18,631 nt of DNA from CAVPNY01 sp963706905 (GCA_963706905.1 CAVPNY010000008.1:1-18631); one strand, 5' to 3'; shown: positions 1 through 8,216, counted from the first letter of the stretch. Made by a program: numbers and translations. Notes: generated by a model from the sequence alone, not told the origin.

Positions 1-58
1 TTTAGGTTTTACTAAGAAATGATATATAGTCGGAACAACCTGAATGACTTGAACAGGT

Positions 59-934
59 TTACGCTGCGCTCAACTTTTCAGCAGAAAGGTCACCTTTTAG
101 ACCTGTCATCCCTGCGCTCAGTTCCCACAAGCGCATGGCAGTGTCTGCATCATATGAAGCTGGCGAAGAGCGCGCTTCTATTTCATCCACGAAGTATTTA
201 CCACTGACCTGATCCACCTCCGCGGAGCTGGCCAGGTAAATGATCGTGCGCGCTCCCTGCTCAGGACTGCGAGCGGCAATCCTCTGGACGATGCCCGTGC
301 CCCAGCCGACCAGATCGTGGTTGTTTTGGCCGAATCCGGTTGCTACAAAGCCCGGGTGCAGGGCGTTTGCGGTCACCCCCGTACCCTCCAGCTGGCGTGC
401 CAGCTCGTAGGTAAACAGCACATTGGCCAGCTTGGACTGTGCGTAGGCTGTCCAGCTTATGTAACGCCGCCGGCTCTCGATATCGGCGAAGTTGATCTGG
501 GTGCCCATGTGTGCATTAGAAGAGACGTTGATAATCCGCGCTGGCGCGCTGGCTTTCAAGGTGTCCAGCAGCAAATTGGTCAGCAGGAAATAGTTCAGGT
601 GGTTGAGCGCCAAAGTCACCTCGATGCCGTCTACGCTCTCCTGGCGCTTGCTGAAAAAAGCTCCCGCGTTGTTGACCAGCACGTCCAGCCGGGTATATTT
701 TGCTTTGAAAGCCTCTGCCAATCGGTGGATCTGATCTTGGGAAGATAGGTCGGCGACCAGATACTCCACGTTTAGGTTGTCGGTCTCTTTTGCAATGCGG
801 CTGGCTGCAGCCGCGCATTTTTCCGGGTTGCGTCCAACCCCCACCACCCTTGCGCCCTTGCGGGCTAATTCCAGGGCTGCCACCGCGCCGATCCCGCTCG
901 TGGCTCCCGTTATCATCACGGTTTGATTGTTCAT
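59..934 (-). CDS. Short-chain dehydrogenase/reductase (retinol-dehydrogenase-like SDR)
   Basis: A 291-residue cytosolic NAD(P)(H)-dependent oxidoreductase of the classical SDR fold. The N-terminal strand is followed by the dinucleotide motif TGATSGIG (residues 9-16). NNAG lies at 88-91, and the catalytic tetrad is visible as Asn111, Ser139 (in NVSS), Tyr164 and Lys168 (YAQSK), followed by HPG at 193-195. Arg35 after the second strand (VGVGRNPEK) favours NADP(H) over NAD(H), as in many family members. The layout, with extra C-terminal sequence after the HPGFVATG segment, matches the retinol dehydrogenase/WW-oxidoreductase-like group, but the substrate cannot be read from sequence. The ATG is chosen because the Rossmann motif begins only five residues later. 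I see no good Shine-Dalgarno sequence before it. The gene stands alone on the minus strand, divergent from the NBR1-domain gene. Sure of family, unsure of substrate. Confidence 0.93.
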   Translation of the reverse strand: MNNQTVMITGATSGIGAVAALELARKGARVVGVGRNPEKCAAAASRIAKETDNLNVEYLVADLSSQDQIHRLAEAFKAKYTRLDVLVNNAGAFFSKRQESVDGIEVTLALNHLNYFLLTNLLLDTLKASAPARIINVSSNAHMGTQINFADIESRRRYISWTAYAQSKLANVLFTYELARQLEGTGVTANALHPGFVATGFGQNNHDLVGWGTGIVQRIAARSPEQGARTIIYLASSAEVDQVSGKYFVDEIEARSSPASYDADTAMRLWELSAGMTGLKGDLSAEKLSAA

Positions 935-1123
935 GGTGAGTTAAGTTTAGCCATAGAGATGCCTGACGAAGTATAACCCTTGTTAAGCATTTTCATCTTC
1001 CTGTTTTTAGGGAACAATCTACCACCGTAATGACGTCTAAATACCAGCGTATTAACGGGTAGCCGCATTCCGGGTGATGGCAGGGGTCGCCTGGCGTCAT
1101 GCAGGTTATCCGGCAAAATGATA

Positions 1124-1157
1124 GCCCTCAACCAGATGTAGATCTCATCTTGAGGGC
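1124..1157. promoter_or_regulatory. Interrupted inverted repeat upstream of the NBR1-domain gene
   Basis: GCCCTCA at 1124-1130 pairs with TGAGGGC at 1151-1157, and AGATG at 1134-1138 pairs with CATCT at 1146-1150, leaving a three-base bulge and a seven-base loop. The right arm overlaps TTGAGG (1150-1155), which sits 17 bases before AATAAT (1173-1178), a weak sigma70-like pair. That -10 is very close to the ATG at 1182, so the promoter reading is doubtful. The repeat could be an operator or the end of some other transcript. The rest of 935-1181 shows nothing I can name. Confidence 0.3.
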
Positions 1158-1181
1158 CGCTAAGCGAAAGGGAATAATTTT

Positions 1182-2375
1182 ATGCAACGCAATGTTTCTT
1201 GGTTTGCCATAGGATTGGGCATCGCCTTTGTGCTCATCCTGCTTGCCCTGGGTGTTGTTTGCGGGGTGATCTACTTCTTACGGCCGGCTCAGACCGCTAC
1301 TCCGGCTGGCCCGGATGCGCTCTATACCCAGGCCGCCCAAACCTTTGTCGCTCAACTGACCCAAACCGCCACCATACTTCCCCCAACATTAACTGGCGTG
1401 CCACCCTCATCTACGCCTCTGTCCACCAATACCGCGCTGGCGCCCACTGCAACGCCTTCCAACACCGCTGTTCCGCCAACCCAGACCTCGCCGCCGCCGA
1501 CATTAACGCCTACTCCACAGCCATGCCTGTGGGTAAAATTTGTTGAGGACGTCACCGTTAAGGATGGCACCGTTTTTCCGCCCAACGCCGCATTTGAAAA
1601 AATCTGGCGCTTGCGCAATATCGGTACTTGCAGTTGGACGCGCGATTACCAGCTTGTATTTGTCAGTGGCGAGCGCATGTCTGGTCCCCGCTTGGTTGCC
1701 ATTGATGAAGTTGTTGATCCAGGCGAGACGGTCGATGTCTCAGTTGACTTGATCTCGCCGGACTCGCCTGGTGGTTTTCGCGGCTTCTGGCAGCTCAGCA
1801 CACCCTCCGGTCAGTTATTTGGGATTGGCTCAAAGGCAAAGGACAGCTTCTGGGTGGAGATCAACGTGCTTGCCGATGATAAATACCCGCTTGATTTCGC
1901 GTTGAGCTACTGCTCCGCCCGCTGGCGCAGCGACGCCGGTACCCTTTCCTGTCCAGGGGAGGTGGGTGATGACGATGGTTTCGTGATTCTGCTTGATAAT
2001 CCCGTGATCGAAGACGGCCGGCTGGAGAATGAGCCTGCTTTGTGGACCAATCCAGAGTACACCAACGATGGATTCATCTCAGGAGAATACCCCGAGATCA
2101 AGGTGGAATCAGATTACCGTTTCCAGGCGGTAGTGGGTTGCCTGGATGATGCCAAGAAATGCGATGTGATTTTCCAGGTGCGTTACCGCATCGGCGACGG
2201 CGACCCCGTCACGCTCTGGGAAACCCACGAGGTATATGATGACTATTTCACCAAGATAGATCTCGACCTGAGTTCCTTGGCCGGGCAAAAGGTTAAATTC
2301 ATCCTGAGGGTGTCTGCCAACGGCTCACCCAGTGAAGATGAAGCCTTCTGGTTGGCTCCGCGCATCTCGGATTAA
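1182..2375 (+). CDS. Membrane-anchored protein with NBR1-type Ig-like domain
   Basis: 397 residues. A single hydrophobic segment (about 7-33) anchors the protein. It is followed by a Thr/Pro/Ser-rich low-complexity linker (about 36-113) and then a domain at about 117-228 that reads like the NBR1 Ig-like domain: a WVKFVEDVTVKDGT start, FEKIWRLRNIGTCSWT, VDPGETVDVSVDL and GFRGFWQLSTPSG. Such domains are common in secreted Chloroflexota proteins and are thought to bind protein or surface ligands. The remainder (about 235-397) is rich in Asp and aromatics and looks like a second beta-sandwich module; Cys pairs (for instance in YCSARW and VGCLDDAKKCDV) may form disulfides. AAAGGGA eight bases before the ATG supports the start. 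It is a lone plus-strand gene ended by the hairpin at 2423-2466. The function is unknown; an extracytoplasmic binding or structural role is inferred. Confidence 0.85.
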   Translation: MQRNVSWFAIGLGIAFVLILLALGVVCGVIYFLRPAQTATPAGPDALYTQAAQTFVAQLTQTATILPPTLTGVPPSSTPLSTNTALAPTATPSNTAVPPTQTSPPPTLTPTPQPCLWVKFVEDVTVKDGTVFPPNAAFEKIWRLRNIGTCSWTRDYQLVFVSGERMSGPRLVAIDEVVDPGETVDVSVDLISPDSPGGFRGFWQLSTPSGQLFGIGSKAKDSFWVEINVLADDKYPLDFALSYCSARWRSDAGTLSCPGEVGDDDGFVILLDNPVIEDGRLENEPALWTNPEYTNDGFISGEYPEIKVESDYRFQAVVGCLDDAKKCDVIFQVRYRIGDGDPVTLWETHEVYDDYFTKIDLDLSSLAGQKVKFILRVSANGSPSEDEAFWLAPRISD

Positions 2376-2422
2376 CGCGAGTACAGGAAAACTCTCCTCT
2401 TCCAGTCATCCGCATGAGTCCT

Positions 2423-2466
2423 TTCGGGGTAGATTGGGGCGCAACGCCGCCCTGACCTACCCCGAA
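2423..2466 (+). terminator. Strong hairpin terminator after the NBR1-domain gene
   Basis: TTCGGGGTAG (2423-2432) pairs perfectly with CTACCCCGAA (2457-2466). After one A/C mismatch the stem continues for eight more pairs, including two G-T, to a six-base loop at 2442-2447. It lies 47 bases after the stop codon of the plus-strand gene and is followed by a pyrimidine run (CTCTTCTT), so it is read as a terminator for that gene. It also sits just beyond the convergent minus-strand regulator gene, so it may work in both directions, although there is no T run on that side. Confidence 0.7.
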
Positions 2467-2483
2467 CTCTTCTTATCCCAAAT

Positions 2484-2816
2484 TTACGCCTCAGAAACGA
2501 TTGACCGGCCTGGTAATTTACGAGGCCGCATTTGCTCAGACCAGGTCTGACCGATCTCCCGGTGAGAAGGGAAGCTGTTTAGAAAAATTTCTCGCTCGGC
2601 TTCCGCAGGAATCCGTGCGGCTGACCTGGTCAGTTGTTCGTAGCCGGCTGATAGGACTGCGGGAGCACGTTCATCTTGCCTGGCGCTGAACACCCGGTAG
2701 CAGATCAGGTATAACCAGAACGCGTCATCCGTCTCGTTAAGGATATCGCTCTCGGGCTTGGCAAGAGAAGCCCAGATTTGTTCCGCGTGCATGCCAAACT
2801 GGGAATAGTCTAACAT
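2484..2816 (-). CDS. C-terminal fragment of the XRE-STAND-TPR regulator (separated by a frameshift)
   Basis: A 110-residue reading frame that looks like the missing C-terminus of the upstream ATPase-TPR frame, not a gene of its own. The upstream frame runs well through a TPR (LAGLAELSL) and then degenerates. This frame continues with HAEQIWASL and an acidic segment, then a helix reading FWLYLICYRVFSARQDERA and a closing segment FLNSFPSHREI. From memory, this ending is typical of the last helical unit of STAND-TPR regulators. The two frames overlap at 2737-2816, and dropping one base near 2817 (TTTAC in the minus strand) joins them. There is no credible Shine-Dalgarno sequence before its ATG at 2816. 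Either an indel in the sequence or a real truncation explains it. Confidence 0.75.
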   Translation of the reverse strand: MLDYSQFGMHAEQIWASLAKPESDILNETDDAFWLYLICYRVFSARQDERAPAVLSAGYEQLTRSAARIPAEAEREIFLNSFPSHREIGQTWSEQMRPRKLPGRSIVSEA

Positions 2817-5325
2817 CGTGTAAAGACAGCTCCGCGAGTCCAGCCAGGGACTCTAGGATGAGGGAATGGTGTCCCTGGCCTCGCCGCAATTCGAGGGCTT
2901 CCTGGTAAGCTTCGCCAGCTTCATCTAACATACCCAGGGCAAAGAAAATTCTCCCCTGTCGGAAGCGTATATAAGCGAGCGCCGGCGAGATTTCCTGCTT
3001 TTCATAGGCCTGCTCCGCCTGATGCTGATAATCCAGCGCAGCCTGATAATTCCCCATCTGATAGGCGATCAACCCTAGATTGGACAGGGCCACTGCCTCG
3101 GTGCCCCCCAGATCAATTTCGCGAGTGATGGCGATTACTTGTTCGTTTCTCTCTATCGACTTTTGGAAGTCTCCAAGGAGATAAGCTGTATGGGCCAGGT
3201 TCGCGATTGCCGCACATTCTCCCCCCCGGTCTCCTATTTCAGCCACAATTGCCAGGCTTTGCCGGTAATAATCTTTCGCCGCCAGATATTCGCCCTGTGC
3301 CTCGGTGACAGCTCCCAGGTTGTTCAGAGCATGGCTTTCTCCTCGCCGGTCGCCTGTCTCCCGAAAAATGCCCAGTGCGGTCTGGTAGTATTCTTGAGCC
3401 TTGATCAAATTTCCACTCAGGTAATAGTGATTGCCCAGACTTTTGAGCACCGCGCTCTCACCGTGCCGGTCGCCGCTCCGCATAAATAGTTGCAGGGATT
3501 GTTCCTGATACTCTAGCGCTTCTGGGAAATCCCTTTGAAACATGGCGACATTCCCTAGCAGGTGCAGGCTTTCGGCTTCGAGCAGGGTCAGGCCGTTCGC
3601 CCGAGCCAGGGATAAAGCCGTGTTGATATGCTGCCGGGCTGAAAAATATGCGTCTTGCAGCCGGAGAGCCTGACCCCATTCCAGATGAGCCAGCGCTTCG
3701 GTTGGGGGATCGTTTAGCGTTCTGGCCAGTTCTGCTGCCCTTTGAGCGGCTTCGATCGCCTGGGGGTACTTGGCTTGGTCATTCAGAAAACCAGCCATGC
3801 AAGCTAGCAATTGGCTTAACAAAACCGATCTGTTGCTGGGGACGGAGCTCTGCGCCCACTGAGCGGCTTCGGTGAACACCTTCTCCCCCTCTCTCAACAG
3901 CCCGGTCAGGCGATAAAATCCCGCCAGCCCCTTGAATCCTTGTTGGAGCGCTGCAGTTTGATTGATGACCAGACCCCACTGCCAGGCAGAACGGACATTC
4001 TCCAATTCGTTGCGGATCTCTTCAACTGCGCTGCGCTCGCGGATGATCCGGGTTTCTCGCTCCTGCAGGAACTGCAGGTAGTATTCGCTGTGCCGTGCAT
4101 GCGTTTGCGTGAAATCTTCCGGGTCTGCTTGCAGTTTCTCTGAGGCGTAAAGGCGTACCAGTTCATGTTGTTCATAGCGGCGGGTAGGCGTTACCCTCAG
4201 CAGGGATTTATCGATTAAAGCGGTTAGGGTTGCCAGCGTTACCCCGGTCACTTGAATGGCTGCTGCTCGTTGGAATCCATATCGAAATACAGAGATCCGT
4301 TGCAGAGCGATGCGTTCCTCGGGAGTCAGCAGTTTCCAGGAGTGATCGAAGGCCGCCCGCAGGCTGCGGTGGCGTTCAGGGATGTCTTTGAAGGGTTTCT
4401 CCAGGAAATCGAGGCTGTGCTCGATCTCCGTCGCAATCTCCTGGCACGAAAGCACCCTTACCCAGGCCGCTGCCATCTCAATCCCCAGCGGATTGCCCTC
4501 CATCAACTGGCAAATTCGAATGATTGCAGGCTGGTTGCGCGAGTCAATTTGAAAATTAGGGCGTACTCGCCGGGCGTGGTTCGCAAATAAAGCCACTGCG
4601 CCGTGCTCTTCTAAAATCAGCGGCGAGCGCGGATCGGTCAGTTCGCCAGGCTGTTCCTGTGGTGGCACGGGCAGGCCGTTTAGCTCCACCACCCATTCTC
4701 CTTGCAGGTTCAATCGTTCTCGCGTGGTGACCAGCAGTTTTATCCTGGGCGCATGCTGCAAAAGTTCCGCCAGGAAGCCTGCTTCTGATACCAGGTGCTC
4801 CAGGTTATCGAGCACCACAAGCATCTCCTTCTCTCGCAAGAAATCCAGCAGTTGAGTCTTCGGCTCCCTGGTGCCGGAGAAGGAGAAAGACAGGCTATTT
4901 GCAATGGTTGGAAGGACATATTCGGCCGAATTTAACGGTGCCAGAGGGACAAAATAAATGCCATCCGAAAAATTCCCCCGTTGGTTGGAAGCCGCCTGGA
5001 TCGCCAGATGTGTCTTGCCGATCCCGCCAGGGCCAGACAGGGTCACTAAACGACACTGTGCATCGCCCAGTAGCCGGCTGAGGGCTGCCAGCTCCGTTTC
5101 ACGCCCAATCAGGGGGGTGGGCGGGGATGGTAGGCTGACAGTTGGCGTTCGTACCAGAGTTTCAGTTTCGGGAAGGGTTGTCGTCGGTTGAAGAGACCAA
5201 CGAGCGCGTTGAGCGAATCGGCCGGTAGAATGGTAATCGTCGACGGGCTGAGTCGCTCGACGCGCAACTCGGCCCGGGCGACCTTCATAAAGGCCTCTCG
5301 CTCCTCCGGGGGAACACCCAGGCAC
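2737..5325 (-). CDS. STAND/NB-ARC ATPase with tetratricopeptide repeats (central part of regulator)
   Basis: An 862-residue frame whose real content starts near residue 44; the first 40 or so residues are out-of-frame sequence of the upstream HTH piece. PLIGRETEL (71-79) opens the nucleotide-binding module, with Walker A GPGGIGKT (98-105, Lys104), Walker B LVVLDN (169-174, Asp173), a sensor-like LLVTTRERL (197-205) and a later GNPLGIEMAA. This is the signal-transduction ATPase type seen in COG3903, AfsR and MalT-like proteins. A winged-helix region follows, and the C-terminal half is a TPR array with clear repeats of about 40 residues (ALNNLGAVTEAQGEYLAA and relatives; roughly 3000-3700). Such proteins sense a ligand or partner, oligomerise on ATP binding and act through a fused DNA-binding domain, here the XRE domain at 5109-5492. 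The two are one gene separated by a one-base shift between about 5195 and 5240. Confidence 0.88.
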   Translation of the reverse strand: MPGCSPGGARGLYEGRPGRVARRATQPVDDYHSTGRFAQRARWSLQPTTTLPETETLVRTPTVSLPSPPTPLIGRETELAALSRLLGDAQCRLVTLSGPGGIGKTHLAIQAASNQRGNFSDGIYFVPLAPLNSAEYVLPTIANSLSFSFSGTREPKTQLLDFLREKEMLVVLDNLEHLVSEAGFLAELLQHAPRIKLLVTTRERLNLQGEWVVELNGLPVPPQEQPGELTDPRSPLILEEHGAVALFANHARRVRPNFQIDSRNQPAIIRICQLMEGNPLGIEMAAAWVRVLSCQEIATEIEHSLDFLEKPFKDIPERHRSLRAAFDHSWKLLTPEERIALQRISVFRYGFQRAAAIQVTGVTLATLTALIDKSLLRVTPTRRYEQHELVRLYASEKLQADPEDFTQTHARHSEYYLQFLQERETRIIRERSAVEEIRNELENVRSAWQWGLVINQTAALQQGFKGLAGFYRLTGLLREGEKVFTEAAQWAQSSVPSNRSVLLSQLLACMAGFLNDQAKYPQAIEAAQRAAELARTLNDPPTEALAHLEWGQALRLQDAYFSARQHINTALSLARANGLTLLEAESLHLLGNVAMFQRDFPEALEYQEQSLQLFMRSGDRHGESAVLKSLGNHYYLSGNLIKAQEYYQTALGIFRETGDRRGESHALNNLGAVTEAQGEYLAAKDYYRQSLAIVAEIGDRGGECAAIANLAHTAYLLGDFQKSIERNEQVIAITREIDLGGTEAVALSNLGLIAYQMGNYQAALDYQHQAEQAYEKQEISPALAYIRFRQGRIFFALGMLDEAGEAYQEALELRRGQGHHSLILESLAGLAELSLHDVRLFPVWHARGTNLGFSCQARERYP

Positions 5326-5492
5326 TCTGCCAGCAATCCCGCGATCTGGCGGGACGGTCGGCGCTCATCGCTTTCTATCTTACGGATGGCTGAGATTGAG
5401 CAACCCACCCGATCGGCCAGCGCCTCTTGGGTGAGATCCAGAGCTTTTCGGCGTTGGCGCAGCCACCTACCGAAGGATATTTCCGCTTCCAT
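5109..5492 (-). CDS. N-terminal XRE-family helix-turn-helix part of the STAND regulator
   Basis: An XRE/Cro-C1 helix-turn-helix domain fills residues 6-60: FGRWLRQRRKALDLTQEALA, then VGCSISAIRKIESDERRPSR with the recognition helix, then LAECLGVPPEER. After residue 85 the frame becomes meaningless (NRRQPFPKLKLW), while the overlapping frame begins to read well (SLQPTTTLPETETL, then PLIGRE). The fusion order XRE, short linker, NB-ARC, TPR is common in Chloroflexota, so this is the DNA-binding head of the gene continued at 2737-5325. I chose the ATG at 5492, whose product starts MEAEISFGRW directly before the domain. An in-frame ATG at 5555 would add 21 residues that look non-coding and contain the candidate operator dyad. 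The gene is divergent from the phosphatase gene at 5611. Confidence 0.85.
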   Translation of the reverse strand: MEAEISFGRWLRQRRKALDLTQEALADRVGCSISAIRKIESDERRPSRQIAGLLAECLGVPPEEREAFMKVARAELRVERLSPSTITILPADSLNALVGLFNRRQPFPKLKLWYERQLSAYHPRPPP

Positions 5493-5524
5493 GGAGAATC
5501 TCGTCTGGATTTTATCACTTTTTG

Positions 5525-5544
5525 TGGCAAAATTTGTATTGCCA
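5525..5544. promoter_or_regulatory. Candidate operator dyad between regulator and phosphatase genes
   Basis: A perfect dyad: TGGCAA (5525-5530), eight bases of AT-rich spacer, TTGCCA (5539-5544). It lies in the 118-bp divergent region. Its right arm doubles as the candidate -35 of the phosphatase gene, so a protein bound here would be expected to control that promoter and probably its own. Binding by the XRE regulator is inference from position only. Confidence 0.35.
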
Positions 5545-5567
5545 ACTTGCACCATTTGGATAATAAT
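5539..5567 (+). promoter_or_regulatory. Candidate sigma70-type promoter of the phosphatase gene
   Basis: TTGCCA (5539-5544, four of six to TTGACA) is followed after 17 bases by AATAAT (5562-5567, five of six to TATAAT). Transcription would start near 5574 and leave a leader of about 37 bases before the ATG at 5611. Other AT-rich hexamers nearby (TATACT at 5574, TAATAT at 5581) could serve instead. Confidence 0.35.
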
Positions 5568-5610
5568 GAGAGCTATACTCTAATATAGGCGTGGAATCCT
5601 TAGAGAAAAA

Positions 5611-8142
5611 ATGAACTCACCCACTGTGTCGTCCAGCGGTTTGGGGAAATTGCTGGATGCAATCCGCAAGTTTGATCTGGCCAAATGGCTGATCTATCTC
5701 ACCTTTGCTATCGCCTTTCTGGTCTTCCTGGATGCACCTATTCTGGCCATAGACTGGAGCAATAAGCCCTTTCCTGGATTTGTTGTTGAGCCAACCCTGG
5801 TGATTTCAGATGTACAGGGCGAATATTGGAGTGCTATAAACGCTGGGCTTGATCATCCGCAGCGTATTACTCACATTGCAGGACAAGCAGTCCACACTTC
5901 GGAAGATTTTCGCCTCGCCATAAACAGATTAACCGTGGGTCAGTCGGTCGAAATCAAATCATTATCACGGGCTGGTGTCGCTCATATTTACCCTTCCATT
6001 CTGCTCCAAACCTTTTCAATGTACGATCTGGCGCGTTTGTTCTGGCTGCCCTATGCTATCGGTTTGGCCTATCTGATAATTGGGTTCTGGATTCTGGTCA
6101 TGCGCGGGGACACCGCTCCAGGTCGTGCCTTTGCTTTTTTCTGTGTCACCACAGCCATCACAACTGGCGCTTATTTCGATCTGGTTACCACCCATGCAGG
6201 TTCAGCCATTTGGACCCTCGCCCTGAGCTTGATCGGTGGCGCCCTGGTCAGCCTGGCTCTGGTCTTTCCGGCGGAATGGTCGCCAGTGAGACAGCGTTCC
6301 CGGTTGCGTTTCTTGCCCTACCTTCTCTCTTTGGGAATCGGCATATGGGGACTGTACCTCCTCTACTTTGACCCCGATCCCTGGGCTTACTTTGCTGGCT
6401 GGCGTGCCAGTTATACTTACACCGCTCTGGCAATCCTGTTCTTCATTGCCACGACTCTCTACCGCCAGTTCACCACCACCTCGACAGTCGCTCGTCAGCA
6501 AGCCCGTATTGTTTTGTGGGGTAGTTTAATGGCATTTGCGCCCATCAGCCTCTGGATGCTGGCGCCCCTATTCAAGCTGACCTTAGGCTGGCAGCCTGCC
6601 CTTTTTTTGCCTTTGCTGTTAATTTTCCCGTTGGCAGTCGGCCTGGCTATCCTGCGCTACCGCTTGTGGGATCTCGATGTCTTTATCAATCGTACCCTGG
6701 TATATACCATCTTGACCGTTCTCTTGGGTGCGGTCTTTGTTGGTCTGGTGTTGGTTCTGCAGTTGTTATTTGGTACGATCACCGGATGGACTTCGGAACC
6801 GGCCGTAGTGCTGGCAACCCTGGCCATTGTCGCCTTGTTTACCCCCCTGCGTCGACGTGTGCAGAGGTTTATCGATCGTCGTTTCTATCGCCGCAAATAC
6901 GATCTGGCCCGGACACTGGAGACTTTCAGCCAATCGTTGCGTGACCAGGTTGATCTGCATCTTCTTATCGAACGGTTGGAAGCGGTAATCTCGGAGACGA
7001 TTTTGCCTTCCCAGATCCAGACCTGGCTGCACACCGGTTCTGTTTACTCCTTGAGCGCTGCTCCCGATAAGTCGAGTGACAATCCTGCCCCCGTCTCTCG
7101 ATCTGCCGCTGAGATCTCCACCCAGGATCCTCTTGTTTTGCACCTCGACCGCCTGCCGGGAGCTGAGCCGATCGGTAATCTGGAGCTCGATTCTCCTGGT
7201 TTGCTCCACCTGACCGCCTCTGGTATCCAGCTGGTTGTACCGCTGGTCACGCATGGAGAATTAATCGGCTGGTTAGGGCTTGGGCCACGCCGCAGCGGGC
7301 AAGAATACTCGGTTGATGATCGTACCTTGCTGACAAATCTGGCTATTCAGGCCGCGCCGGTAGTCCGGGTTGCCCAGCTGGTTGCCCAACAGCAGGCTGA
7401 GCTGCTAGATCGTGAGCGCATGAATCAAGAAATGCAGGTTGCCAGCCGGATCCAGCATGCCCTTCTGCCGAAATCACTCCCCCTGATTGATGGCTGGCGC
7501 ATGGCAGCCTATTATCAGCCTGCCCGCGTGGTTGGTGGCGACTTTTACGATTTCTTGAATTTCGCTGATGGACGTTTGGGTATCATTATCGGTGATGTGA
7601 CCGATAAAGGCATCCCAGCCGCCATGGTGATGACGCTTACCCGAACTCTGCTGCGCGCCGTTGCCCTGGAAGGCGCCTCGCCTAGCTGGGTATTGAGCCG
7701 GGTAAATGACTTGCTCAAGCCGGATATGCCTGCCAGGATGTTTGTGACCTGCCTGTATGCGATCCTGGACCCGCAGACTGGAATAATCTGCTATGCCAAT
7801 GCTGGTCATCCGGTGCCTTATCGCCGCACCAAACAGGGCATAGCTGAATTGCGCGCCACCGGTTTTCCGCTCGGCATGCTGCCTGGTGTCAGCTATGTTG
7901 AGGAAGAAACTTCGCTTGAGCCGGGAGAATGCATTATATTCTATAGCGATGGGCTCATTGAAGCTCACAACGCCGAGCGGGAGTTGTTTGGTTTTCCCCG
8001 TTTGCAACAGTTGATGGCGGAAAAGCTGGATGATGGCGACTCACTCATCAACCGCCTCTTATCTGAGTTGAAGGCTTTCACGGGCGCCCAGTGGGAGCAA
8101 GAAGACGATATCACCCTGGTGGGGGTAAAACGCCTGGGTTGA
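5611..8142 (+). CDS. Polytopic membrane PP2C-type (SpoIIE/RsbU) serine phosphatase with PDZ-like sensor domain
   Basis: 843 residues. TM1 is at about 24-46, followed by an extracytoplasmic segment (about 50-125) that reads like a PDZ-type domain (ITHIAGQAVHTSEDFRLAIN, then VGQSVEIKSLSRAG). A bundle of about seven further TM segments lies at 140-410, ending with LRYRLWDLDVFINRTLVYT (348-366), a stretch I associate with Chloroflexota sensors. An arginine-rich juxtamembrane part (414-430) leads to a weak GAF-like region (about 440-590) and a short coiled segment. The C-terminal SpoIIE/PP2C domain (about 608-842) starts with ASRIQHALLPKSLP and keeps the metal-binding Asp residues in GGDFYD (Asp644), GDVTDKG (Asp662), YSDG (Asp780) and EDDIT (Asp832/833). 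Family members dephosphorylate anti-anti-sigma factors; no such partner is encoded in the window. The gene diverges from the XRE-STAND regulator. The Shine-Dalgarno sequence is weak (TTAGAG). Confidence 0.93.
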   Translation: MNSPTVSSSGLGKLLDAIRKFDLAKWLIYLTFAIAFLVFLDAPILAIDWSNKPFPGFVVEPTLVISDVQGEYWSAINAGLDHPQRITHIAGQAVHTSEDFRLAINRLTVGQSVEIKSLSRAGVAHIYPSILLQTFSMYDLARLFWLPYAIGLAYLIIGFWILVMRGDTAPGRAFAFFCVTTAITTGAYFDLVTTHAGSAIWTLALSLIGGALVSLALVFPAEWSPVRQRSRLRFLPYLLSLGIGIWGLYLLYFDPDPWAYFAGWRASYTYTALAILFFIATTLYRQFTTTSTVARQQARIVLWGSLMAFAPISLWMLAPLFKLTLGWQPALFLPLLLIFPLAVGLAILRYRLWDLDVFINRTLVYTILTVLLGAVFVGLVLVLQLLFGTITGWTSEPAVVLATLAIVALFTPLRRRVQRFIDRRFYRRKYDLARTLETFSQSLRDQVDLHLLIERLEAVISETILPSQIQTWLHTGSVYSLSAAPDKSSDNPAPVSRSAAEISTQDPLVLHLDRLPGAEPIGNLELDSPGLLHLTASGIQLVVPLVTHGELIGWLGLGPRRSGQEYSVDDRTLLTNLAIQAAPVVRVAQLVAQQQAELLDRERMNQEMQVASRIQHALLPKSLPLIDGWRMAAYYQPARVVGGDFYDFLNFADGRLGIIIGDVTDKGIPAAMVMTLTRTLLRAVALEGASPSWVLSRVNDLLKPDMPARMFVTCLYAILDPQTGIICYANAGHPVPYRRTKQGIAELRATGFPLGMLPGVSYVEEETSLEPGECIIFYSDGLIEAHNAERELFGFPRLQQLMAEKLDDGDSLINRLLSELKAFTGAQWEQEDDITLVGVKRLG

Positions 8143-8216
8143 GGATTTCCTCATCGCCGCGCTGGATGAATCCGCACACAATTTGGTAGCTGGGTTTTAT
8201 AACGTTATCGGCTGGT

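Noticed and set aside
931..1131. A 66-residue minus-strand frame upstream of the dehydrogenase
   Set aside because: No ribosome site, no recognisable pattern, and it runs into the dehydrogenase start; probably leader or spacer.
7474..8007. A 177-residue minus-strand frame inside the phosphatase gene
   Set aside because: It lies opposite the conserved PP2C domain and shows no domain of its own.
8143..8173. Hairpin GGATT...TCATC / GATGAATCC as a terminator between the convergent phosphatase and SbcD-like genes
   Set aside because: Pairing needs a four-base bulge and there is no T run; too weak to call.
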